Shown here: positions 7,230 to 12,333 of the stretch, in pieces
Layout of the letters: each line of letters begins with the position of its first letter
Position numbering within the stretch: the first letter of the stretch is position 1
NCBI GenBank assembly: GCA_934365155.1
Contig: CAKRMZ010000042.1
Coordinates: forward strand, 1-12,333
Source: an uncultured Eubacteriales bacterium
Lineage (GTDB): Bacteria > Bacillota > Clostridia > Oscillospirales > CAG-272
Length of the DNA: 12,333 bases
Reading direction: 5' to 3'
Position numbers and translations under genes: made by a program
Notes under the pieces: model-generated
What the model was told of the DNA's origin: nothing
The model's database searches: none
What the model saw: only the letters and a program-made list of their open reading frames with translations

Positions 7230-9233
7230 TTATTCCTCTGTTTTGTGAATCATTTTCAAGAATTCGTCTAAATCAATAACGGGGATGCCCAGAGTTTCGG
7301 CTTTCTGGAGCTTTGATCCGGCATCGGATCCCGCTAATACAAAAGAGGTTTTTTTGGAAACCGAGGAGGAAACTTTTCCCCCGTTTTTTTGAATTTGCTC
7401 CGTTGCCTCTTCGCGACTCATTTGGGGCAATGTTCCGGTAAGCACAAAAGTAAGACCGTTTAATACATCGCTTTCCGTTTGCTCTTCATAGCGGGTCTGC
7501 ACACCTGCATTCTTTAATCTTTCCAAAATCATCTTGCTTTCCGGATGACTGAAAAAATTAACAATGTAGTTGGCGGTGACTTCTCCGATGTCGTAGATAG
7601 CGGAAAGCTCCTCTGCGGTAGCATTTTCAAGCGCATCGATGCTCCGATATTCAGAGGCCAAGGTCTGTGCTGCTTTTTGCCCGACCTGCCGGATTCCGAG
7701 TGCATAAATTAACCGTGCAAGCCCTGCATTTTTAGAACGCTCGATAGCATTGATTAGGTTGGCGGCCGCTTTCTTTCCCATGCGGGGCAAAGCTTCAATT
7801 TCGGAGTTTTGCAAACTGTAAAGATCTGCGACAGAATGCAGCAGTCCGGCATCGACCAGCAGTTTTACAACGGCTTCTCCCAGCCCGTCAATGTTCATTG
7901 CGGCGCGGGAGGCAAAATGCTCAATATTACGGGTTAACTGCGCCGGGCAGGCACTGTTTGTACAGCGCAGAGCGATTTCGTCCGAAGAGCGGTAAACCGC
8001 TTCTTTACAGGAGGGACAAACGGTCGGCATACTGAAAGGTACTTCCTTTCCGCTTCGTGCCTCAAAATCCGCCTTTAACACTTCCGGGATAATATCGCCG
8101 GCTTTCTGTACATAAACCATATCACCGATGCGTATATCTCGACTTGCAATGTAGTCGGCATTGTGTAAGGTTGCACGGCTGACGGTAGTACCGGCGAGCT
8201 GCACCGGTTCTAATATGGCATTCGGAGTAAGCACACCGGTGCGTCCGACATTTACACTGATATCCAGCAGGCGTGTGCGTTTTACCTCCGGCGGAAATTT
8301 ATAGGCAACGGCCCATTTCGGCACATTTGCTGTTTCTCCGAGCAGCGTGCGCTGTTTTAAGGAATCAATTTTGATAACAACTCCGTCAATATCGTAGGGA
8401 AGCTTTGTACGTTCTTTGCCGATATCTTCAATAAAAGCTCGGATTTGTTCGAAATTTTGGGCAAAGCATCGCTTCGGAATAACCTGAAATCCGAGATCCG
8501 AAAGACGGTTCAGGCTGTCGGTGTGACTGGAGAAAGACATTCCTTGATGGTCTTGAACATTGAAGATGAAAATATCCAAGCGACGGGAAGCGGTGATTTT
8601 TGAATTTAACTGCCGTAAAGATCCGGCTGCAGCATTCCGTGGGTTTGCAAAGCATTTTTTTCCTTCGCTTTCGCAGCGTTCGTTGAGCTGCAGGAATTTT
8701 TTTTTCGGCATAAATACTTCGCCGCGTACTTCTAAGTACGGAATCGGTTCGCGCAGCTTCAAAGGAACCGAGTGCAGGGTTTTTAAGTTTTCGGTAACGT
8801 TTTCGCCGACAAAGCCGTTCCCCCGTGTTGCCCCTTCATAAAACAAACCGTTGCGGTATTTTAATGATACGGATAATCCATCAATTTTACATTCAACGGA
8901 ATATGCCGGGGTTTCTTGATACGGCGAAAGTGCTTCTTCGGTTTTTGTTAAAAAATCGCGGAGTTCCTCGAATGAAAACACATCTCGAAGGCTTCCCATT
9001 TTAATATGATGTTCCACTTTTTCGAATTTTTCGAGTACGGCTCCGCCGATTCGTTTGGTAGGCGAGTCCGGAGTGTCGTATTCCGGATATTTCTCTTCCA
9101 ATTCCAACAGCCGATAAAACATTTGATCGTATTCGTGATCGCTGATTTCCGGTGCATCCTCAACATAATATTTTTGCGCATGATAACGGAGCGATTCGCG
9201 CAACTGATCCATTTCTTCCGCAATCGGGTTCAT
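7230..9233 (-). CDS. ligA: NAD+-dependent DNA ligase
   Basis: LigA seals nicks during replication and repair, using NAD+ to adenylate its active-site lysine. With the start at 9233 it has 667 residues, the normal length. Domain Ia contacts NAD+ through HAQKYYVEDAPEISDHEYD (18-36). The adenylation motif is CKIDGLSVS (115-123, Lys116). Further nucleotidyltransferase motifs are RGEVF (170-174), IDGVVIKID (282-290) and PKWAVAYKF (305-313). The OB fold follows, then a four-cysteine zinc finger (Cys406, Cys409, Cys424, Cys429), helix-hairpin-helix repeats (about 445-555) and a BRCT domain (about 591-667). The frame stays open to an ATG at 9287. Those 18 extra residues have no ribosome site and are not family-like, whereas 9233 has an excellent AAAGGAG. 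It is the first gene of the operon with obgE. Confidence 0.97.
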   Translation of the reverse strand: MNPIAEEMDQLRESLRYHAQKYYVEDAPEISDHEYDQMFYRLLELEEKYPEYDTPDSPTKRIGGAVLEKFEKVEHHIKMGSLRDVFSFEELRDFLTKTEEALSPYQETPAYSVECKIDGLSVSLKYRNGLFYEGATRGNGFVGENVTENLKTLHSVPLKLREPIPYLEVRGEVFMPKKKFLQLNERCESEGKKCFANPRNAAAGSLRQLNSKITASRRLDIFIFNVQDHQGMSFSSHTDSLNRLSDLGFQVIPKRCFAQNFEQIRAFIEDIGKERTKLPYDIDGVVIKIDSLKQRTLLGETANVPKWAVAYKFPPEVKRTRLLDISVNVGRTGVLTPNAILEPVQLAGTTVSRATLHNADYIASRDIRIGDMVYVQKAGDIIPEVLKADFEARSGKEVPFSMPTVCPSCKEAVYRSSDEIALRCTNSACPAQLTRNIEHFASRAAMNIDGLGEAVVKLLVDAGLLHSVADLYSLQNSEIEALPRMGKKAAANLINAIERSKNAGLARLIYALGIRQVGQKAAQTLASEYRSIDALENATAEELSAIYDIGEVTANYIVNFFSHPESKMILERLKNAGVQTRYEEQTESDVLNGLTFVLTGTLPQMSREEATEQIQKNGGKVSSSVSKKTSFVLAGSDAGSKLQKAETLGIPVIDLDEFLKMIHKTEE

Positions 9234-9243
9234 ATCGGTAAAG

Positions 9244-9250
9244 CTCCTTT
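9244..9250 (-). promoter_or_regulatory. Ribosome binding site that sets the ligA start
   Basis: On the minus strand AAAGGAG lies 10 bases before the ATG at 9233-9231. This places the start 18 codons inside the longest reading frame and gives a protein of the usual LigA length. Confidence 0.85.
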
Positions 9251-9268
9251 CGAAATCAATAGAAATTC

Positions 9269-9286
9269 GGTCGATCAGGTCGATCA
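9269..9286. repeat. Perfect tandem 9-mer in the ligA leader
   Basis: GGTCGATCA occurs twice with no gap (9269-9277 and 9278-9286). It lies in the untranslated leader of ligA, upstream of the chosen start. It may be a replication-slippage duplication, and no function can be assigned from sequence alone. Confidence 0.85.
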
Positions 9287-9366
9287 TTAGTAGGTTGTTT
9301 CATCGGTGATGCATTCATTCACGCTGATATAGAACCGAGAAAAACCGGTCAGAAGTAATGCAACTT

Positions 9367-9409
9367 ATATTTATTATACCTCTTTTGACGAATATTTTCA
9401 ATATTTATT
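9367..9409. repeat. Direct 9-base repeat bracketing the ligA promoter
   Basis: ATATTTATT occurs at 9367-9375 and 9401-9409, with starts 34 bases apart. Read with the minus-strand promoter, one copy (AATAAATAT) abuts the -35 element and the other overlaps the end of the -10 and the start site. It could be a pair of regulator sites or simply A/T-rich coincidence. Confidence 0.5.
9373..9401 (-). promoter_or_regulatory. Sigma-A promoter for ligA-obgE
   Basis: Read on the minus strand: TTGAAA (9401-9396), 17 bases, then TATAAT (9378-9373). This is one mismatch from the sigma-A consensus at ideal spacing. Transcription would start near 9366, giving a leader of roughly 130 bases before ligA. Confidence 0.85.
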
Positions 9410-9464
9410 GCATCATTTTCGTCCCTCAAAAGGTTTTCAGGCAGAAAAGACCGCGTATTTGCAA

Positions 9465-9505
9465 CCGGAACAAATCGTTTGAAAACAAAAATTTATATGT
9501 TCCGG
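9465..9505. repeat. 8-bp perfect inverted repeat upstream of the DUF3006 promoter
   Basis: CCGGAACA (9465-9472) and TGTTCCGG (9498-9505) are exact reverse complements separated by 25 A/T-rich bases. The right arm ends 8 bases before the -35 element of the DUF3006 promoter. It may be an operator for a dimeric or looping regulator. No T tract follows, so it is not a typical terminator. Confidence 0.65.
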
Positions 9506-9513
9506 AGCTATAA

Positions 9514-9542
9514 TTGACATCGTGTTTTGAAATTGATACAAT
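9514..9542 (+). promoter_or_regulatory. Extended -10 sigma-A promoter for the DUF3006 gene
   Basis: TTGACA (9514-9519), a 17-base spacer, then TACAAT (9537-9542), with the extended -10 TG at 9534-9535. The -35 is perfect and the -10 has one mismatch. The predicted start is near 9549, followed almost at once by AAAGGAG at 9554-9560, so the 5' leader is very short. Confidence 0.88.
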
Positions 9543-9566
9543 GAACGTAAAAGAAAGGAGAGAAAT

Positions 9567-9794
9567 ATGCAATTTATTGTGGATGCCGTCTCCGACGGAA
9601 TCGTTCGTCTTGTCGATGAGCAAGAGCATTCTTTTGCGCTGCCGGAGTCTGAAGTGAAGCTTGAAATTTGTGAGGGAGATGTTGTCTTCGGGGAATGGAA
9701 AGACGGTCATTTGGAAATCATCTGCCGCGATGAAGAAAAGACACGGCAGAGAAAATTAAAAATCCAAAATTTGCGAAAAAAACTTTTTCCGTAA
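9567..9794 (+). CDS. DUF3006 family small protein
   Basis: This 75-residue protein resembles the DUF3006 family of short Firmicute proteins of unknown function. The family look comes from an MQFIVDAVSDGIVRL opening strand pair, a central LPESEVKLEICEGDVV segment (25-40), and a charged end with an EKTRQRKLKIQNLRKKLF helix (57-74). There is no signal peptide or membrane segment, so it should be cytoplasmic. It probably forms a small beta-barrel-like body with a basic C-terminal helix, which is inference from the pattern. An AAAGGAG site sits 6 bases before the ATG. It has its own near-consensus promoter. No clear terminator separates it from the ATP synthase operon, so some readthrough into that operon is possible. 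Family members elsewhere often sit beside a metallo-beta-lactamase or ComEC-like gene, and no such neighbour is present here. Confidence 0.8.
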   Translation: MQFIVDAVSDGIVRLVDEQEHSFALPESEVKLEICEGDVVFGEWKDGHLEIICRDEEKTRQRKLKIQNLRKKLFP

Positions 9795-9876
9795 ACGCAT
9801 TCGGAAGAGCAAAACAATGGGGGAAAATCAACTTTTTCGTCAGAGTGTATGAAAACAATGAAAAATGGGTTTTTCC

Positions 9877-9905
9877 TTGACAAAAAAATCAAAAAAATGT
9901 ATAAT
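9877..9905 (+). promoter_or_regulatory. Consensus sigma-A promoter of the ATP synthase operon
   Basis: TTGACA (9877-9882), a 17-base A-rich spacer, then TATAAT (9900-9905): a perfect match to the sigma-A consensus in both elements and spacing. The predicted start is near 9912. The surrounding A/T tracts could act as an UP element. This points to strong, housekeeping-level expression. Confidence 0.93.
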
Positions 9906-10013
9906 TTATTTTAATGGCCAAATTAAAATTACTGTAAAAACCGATGGCGTTCGAAATGGATTTTAACCGAATTTTGACTATTCGGATTTTACTGTAGAGG
10001 TGAAAGAATTGTC
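9906..10013 (+). other. Leader of the ATP synthase operon
   Basis: About 100 bases lie between the predicted start site and the first gene. The leader contains an A/T-only 8-bp inverted repeat (9908-9915 with 9922-9929, loop GGCCAA) at the predicted start, and a weak CCGAAT/ATTCGG hairpin (9967-9972 with 9980-9985). TTACTGTA occurs twice (9929-9936 and 9989-9996). Two tiny reading frames (9914-9937 and 9944-9997) lack ribosome sites. No known riboswitch class was recognised. Confidence 0.5.
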
Positions 10014-10442
10014 ATGAAAAAAAGAGATTCCGCAATCATTCGTGAAACTTGTTATATTGCCGTGGCAATGTTGATTCTGAGTACCATAATGGAGCTTATA
10101 TTTGTGTTGGTTTCCGCTTGGAATTATACGGTGTTGCTCGGGAATCTGCTCAGCATTGCTGTTTCCGTGCTAAACTTTTATCTGATGGGACGCTCCATAC
10201 AGACATCCCTCGGGAAAGAGGAGAAAGCGGCGTCGGATTTCATGCAGTTCTCTCAAGTTGCCCGTTTCTTGATGCTTGTATGTACAGCCATTGTAGGTGT
10301 TACCGTTCCGATATTCAATATGTGGACGGTTCTGATCCCCTTGCTTTTTCCGAGGATTGCCATTGCATTTCGTCCTATGGTAGGAAAGTTTTGCAAGTCG
10401 ATGTCTATGGACGATACAAGCCATGAAGGAGATGAAATGTAA
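10014..10442 (+). CDS. atpI: ATP synthase subunit I-like membrane protein
   Basis: This 142-residue protein precedes atpB, the usual place of AtpI, a non-structural protein linked to c-ring assembly. It has four predicted membrane helices: about 13-33, 38-58, 84-102 and 104-120. The second helix carries the family-like pattern LLGNLLSIAVSVLNFYLMGRS (41-61), with its small-residue face and Asn-Phe. The C-terminus is short and polar. AGAGGTGA (9996-10003) lies 10 bases before the ATG. Its stop TAA overlaps the atpB ATG by one base (TAATG), so translation is probably coupled. AtpI sequences diverge strongly, so the call depends on position, topology and the helix-2 motif together. A generic membrane protein remains possible but is less likely. 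Confidence 0.82.
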   Translation: MKKRDSAIIRETCYIAVAMLILSTIMELIFVLVSAWNYTVLLGNLLSIAVSVLNFYLMGRSIQTSLGKEEKAASDFMQFSQVARFLMLVCTAIVGVTVPIFNMWTVLIPLLFPRIAIAFRPMVGKFCKSMSMDDTSHEGDEM

Positions 10443-11356
10443 TGGAATCGAAGCAAAAAAAATTAAAGTTCCGAATTATTGACATTATTTTGCTGATTTT
10501 GATGATTCTTCCGCTTGTTGCGGGAATGACTCTTCGTGTACTGACTACGCCGGCTTCGGATGGAATTGTTATTTCCGGCGCCCGAATTTACTTTACCATA
10601 CCGACCCCGTTTCAAGATTTGCCGATTACGGAGTCGCAGGTAAATTCATGGTTGGTGATACTTTCAATCTTTTGGCTTTGCCTTTTCTTTGTACACGGAA
10701 TCAAGGAAAAACCGCTGACGCGCCGTCAGTATATAGCCGAGTGGGTCGTTGAAAAGACAGAAGCAATGGTAAAAGAATATATGGGCGATTATTTCGGCGG
10801 CTTTGCACCGTTTATTGCCGCGATTTTGTTGCTTTCGGCTTTTTCCAGTCTGATGACGCTTGTCGGCCTCTATCCGCCGACATCGGATTTGAATGTGGTG
10901 GCCGGCTGGGCGATTGTAGTATTTATACTGATTACATATTATAAATGCAAATGCGGTTTGCTCTGTTACCTGAAAAGCTATTGCGACCCGGTCCCGTTGC
11001 TTGCACCGCTGAATGTAATCAGTGAGATTGCAACGCCGATTTCCATGGCTTTCCGTCACTACGGAAATATTCTTTCGGGCACGGTTATATCCGTATTGAT
11101 TACAGCCGGTCTGCAAGGCCTTTCTTCTTTGGTTTTCGGTTGGCTGCCGTTTGGAATCGGAAAATTTCCTTTTCTGCAGATCGGACTTCCCGCGGTCTTA
11201 TCCTTATATTTCGATATTTTCAGCGGTTGCTTGCAGGCCTTTATTTTTGCAATGCTGACGATGCTGTATGTCTCCGGCGGATTCCCGCAAGATGAGTATG
11301 AGAAACGAAAAGTGCAGCGCCGGTTAGAAAGAGAAGCGAAACTTGCACGGAAGTAA
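10442..11356 (+). CDS. atpB: F-type ATP synthase subunit a
   Basis: Subunit a forms the two half-channels of the Fo motor and supplies the essential arginine facing the c ring. The product has 304 residues, slightly long for the family. Markers are VGLYPPTSDLNVV (141-153), the LLAPLNVISEIATPIS stretch (186-201), and FRHYGNILSG (204-213) with essential Arg205. The last channel helix is SLYFDIFSGCLQAFIFAMLT (254-273), with Gln265 at the conserved site. HYGN replaces the more familiar LFGN. Four cysteines occur at 169, 171, 175 and 181 in a loop before the conserved LAPLN segment. The C-terminus ends in a strongly charged tail of about 22 residues (from Gln283). AAGGAGA (10426-10432) gives a 9-base spacing. 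An 89-base A/T-rich gap leads to atpE. Confidence 0.95.
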   Translation: MESKQKKLKFRIIDIILLILMILPLVAGMTLRVLTTPASDGIVISGARIYFTIPTPFQDLPITESQVNSWLVILSIFWLCLFFVHGIKEKPLTRRQYIAEWVVEKTEAMVKEYMGDYFGGFAPFIAAILLLSAFSSLMTLVGLYPPTSDLNVVAGWAIVVFILITYYKCKCGLLCYLKSYCDPVPLLAPLNVISEIATPISMAFRHYGNILSGTVISVLITAGLQGLSSLVFGWLPFGIGKFPFLQIGLPAVLSLYFDIFSGCLQAFIFAMLTMLYVSGGFPQDEYEKRKVQRRLEREAKLARK

Positions 11357-11432
11357 AAAGCAGAAAAATAAAATTACTGACAAAGCATAAGAAATGCAAT
11401 TGTATTTTTTGATATAAATGATATATAAACAT

Positions 11433-11438
11433 GGAGGA
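11433..11438 (+). promoter_or_regulatory. Ribosome binding site that sets the atpE start
   Basis: GGAGGA lies 7 bases before the ATG at 11446. An in-frame ATG at 11431 overlaps this site and would add five residues, so it is rejected. The strong site fits the need for many c subunits per complex. Confidence 0.85.
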
Positions 11439-11445
11439 TTTTATT

Positions 11446-11730
11446 ATGTTGGAATTGGCAATTAGTATTATTTTGGGATGCTGTGCTCTGGGTGCCGGAG
11501 TGGCAATGATTGCAGGTATCGGCCCCGGTATCGGTGAAGGTAATGCTGTGGCAAAGGCATGTGAAGCCATCGGACGTCAACCGGAGTGCAAGGGCTCTGT
11601 AACGACAACCATGCTGATGGGATGCGCTATTGCAGAGACCACCGGTCTTTATGCATTGGTTATTGCAATCCTTTTGATCTTTGTTGCACCGGGACGTTTT
11701 GTTGATATTTTAATGAATACTCTGAAATAA
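11446..11730 (+). CDS. atpE: F-type ATP synthase subunit c
   Basis: Subunit c forms the rotor ring in the membrane and carries the ion-binding site. The 94 residues form a two-helix hairpin. Helix 1 has the glycine-rich GAGVAMIAGIGPGIGEGN (16-33), and the loop has the conserved RQPE (44-47). Helix 2 has AIAETTGLYALVIAILL (61-77), with the ion-binding carboxylate Glu64 followed by Thr65 and Thr66, and Tyr69. By homology with the Ilyobacter tartaricus sodium ring, Glu31 sits where Gln32 coordinates sodium, Thr65 at the Ser66 position and Tyr69 at Tyr70. Two acidic residues plus a hydroxyl match the two-carboxylate sodium rotor described for Fusobacterium nucleatum, so sodium coupling is inferred. 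Five cysteines (12, 13, 39, 48, 60) are many for this protein. Confidence 0.97.
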   Translation: MLELAISIILGCCALGAGVAMIAGIGPGIGEGNAVAKACEAIGRQPECKGSVTTTMLMGCAIAETTGLYALVIAILLIFVAPGRFVDILMNTLK

Positions 11731-11751
11731 GGAATGTAGAGGTAGTTATTC

Positions 11752-12267
11752 ATGCCGACGTTGGATATCATTTCTGTCAATCTTTGGCAGATACTGATTT
11801 CATTATGCAATTTATTAATCATCTTTCTGATTTTGAAGCGGGTGCTTTATCGTCCGGTCAAAAAAGTTTTAGCGCAGCGGCAGGATGCAGTTCAAAAGCA
11901 GTATGATGATGCCCGTATCGCAAAGGATAAGGCCTTGGATGAAGAGAAGCATTGGAATGAGAAAATGCAGACCGCAGAGGCGGAAGCCGACCGAATCGTA
12001 AAGGATGCGGTTCACAATGCGGATCTCCGGGGACAAAAGATCGTTTCGGATGCAAAGCAAAAAGCGGACGGAATGATTCGTGCGGCACAGGCTGAGGTTG
12101 TTTTGGAACACAAAAAGGCCCAAGAGGATATCAAGCAGGAGATTGTCGACGTTTCTTCTCAAATTGCAGAGAAGCTATTGGAGCGTGAAATCAATTCGGA
12201 GGATCATCAAAAATTGATTGATTCCTTTATTGATGAAATGGGTGAAACCGATGTTAGAGATAAATAA
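11752..12267 (+). CDS. atpF: F-type ATP synthase subunit b
   Basis: Subunit b forms the peripheral stalk that holds F1 still against the turning c ring. The 171 residues begin with a single membrane helix (about 9-28, NLWQILISLCNLLIIFLIL). This is followed by the family motif RVLYRPVKKVLAQRQDAV (30-47) and a long, highly charged helix up to about 150 with many Ala, Lys, Glu and Gln residues, as expected for the parallel stalk coiled coil. The end is acidic and contacts delta in known complexes. TAGAGGT (11737-11743) precedes the ATG by 8 bases, and atpE ends 21 bases upstream. Only one b gene is seen, as in ordinary homodimeric stalks. The atpH start lies inside its last codons. Confidence 0.95.
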   Translation: MPTLDIISVNLWQILISLCNLLIIFLILKRVLYRPVKKVLAQRQDAVQKQYDDARIAKDKALDEEKHWNEKMQTAEAEADRIVKDAVHNADLRGQKIVSDAKQKADGMIRAAQAEVVLEHKKAQEDIKQEIVDVSSQIAEKLLEREINSEDHQKLIDSFIDEMGETDVRDK

Positions 12268-12333
12268 GGAATATGCGACCGCTTTGTTTTCTTTGGCTAA
12301 GGAATCCGACAATGAGCAGCAGTTTGCTGTAGC
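12251..12333 (+). CDS. atpH: F-type ATP synthase subunit delta, N-terminal start only
   Basis: An ATG at 12251 opens a frame that runs off the window after 27 codons. It reads MLEINKEYATALFSLAKE and onward, matching the YAxALFxLA opening of subunit delta, which joins the b stalk to the top of F1. The frame overlaps the end of atpF by 17 bases, and a GGGTGA (12239-12244) precedes it by 6 bases, so translational coupling with atpF is likely. Position right after atpF is the standard atpIBEFH order. Confidence is limited only by the short visible part. Confidence 0.88.
   Translation, partial: MLEINKEYATALFSLAKESDNEQQFAV

Larger units (their letters stand above)
9234..9566. other. Divergent control region between ligA and the DUF3006 gene
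   Basis: This 333-base stretch holds no convincing gene. It contains the ligA leader (about 130 bases on the minus strand, with a tandem 9-mer), the ligA promoter, a 9-base direct repeat around that promoter, an 8-bp inverted repeat, and the plus-strand promoter and ribosome site of the DUF3006 gene. I recognised no riboswitch or T-box signature in the ligA leader. Confidence 0.75.

Noticed and set aside
9234..9287. Longer ligA start at 9287
   Set aside because: It has no ribosome site and adds 18 residues not typical of LigA. AAAGGAG precedes the ATG at 9233 at good spacing.
9462..9480. LexA/SOS box in GAACAAATCGTTTG
   Set aside because: The half-sites are five bases apart rather than four and the right half is GTTT, so it does not match the Firmicute LexA consensus.
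9860..9875. Terminator after the DUF3006 gene (GAAAAA, loop TGGG, TTTTTC)
   Set aside because: The stem is nearly all A-T, has no separate T tract and sits directly before the ATP operon -35 box, so it is unlikely to stop transcription.
11400..11429. Internal promoter before atpE (TTGTAT with TATAAA)
   Set aside because: The -35 is poor, the spacing is 18, and the transcript would begin at or after the atpE ribosome site.

Overview
The window is a gene-dense stretch of ordinary chromosome from a Gram-positive bacterium, most likely a strict anaerobe of the class Clostridia. An Oscillospirales/Ruminococcaceae-like origin is an inference. The reasons are the rplI-dnaB and tilS-hpt-ftsH gene orders, Firmicute-style Shine-Dalgarno sites, near-perfect sigma-A promoters, NAD+-dependent DNA ligase, and an F-type ATP synthase whose c subunit has a sodium-type site. 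Base composition is moderate. I see no tRNA, rRNA, CRISPR array, insertion sequence or phage gene.

Region 1 (1-5857, plus strand) is a run of housekeeping genes: the 3' end of rplI (ribosomal protein L9), dnaB (replicative helicase), tilS (tRNA-Ile lysidine synthetase), hpt (hypoxanthine phosphoribosyltransferase) and ftsH (membrane AAA+ metalloprotease). Gaps are 4 to 80 bases and no internal terminator is evident. The run ends at a strong hairpin (5880-5920) flanked by A and T tracts, which can stop transcription from both sides.

Region 2 (5956-9233, minus strand) is a two-gene operon, ligA then obgE, converging on that hairpin. The ligA stop and obgE start are 2 bases apart, and the obgE ribosome site lies inside the end of ligA. 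A sigma-A promoter (TTGAAA-17-TATAAT, minus strand, 9373-9401) drives it.

Region 3 (9234-9566) is a divergent control region with the ligA promoter, a tandem 9-mer, an 8-bp inverted repeat, and an extended -10 promoter for a 75-residue DUF3006 protein (9567-9794).

Region 4 (9877-12333, plus strand) is the start of the ATP synthase operon behind a fully consensus promoter (TTGACA-17-TATAAT): an atpI-like gene, atpB (a), atpE (c), atpF (b) and the first codons of atpH (delta). The rest of the operon lies beyond the window.

I did not find a new multi-gene system. The observation most worth testing is the c subunit, which carries two carboxylates (Glu31 and Glu64) followed by Thr65-Thr66, the pattern of sodium-driven two-carboxylate rotor rings. 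Next are a four-cysteine cluster in the a subunit, the stand-alone DUF3006 gene with its own strong promoter and upstream inverted repeat, and a long charged tail on FtsH. Several starts were moved downstream from the longest possible reading frame (hpt, ftsH, ligA, atpE) because well-placed ribosome sites decide them.
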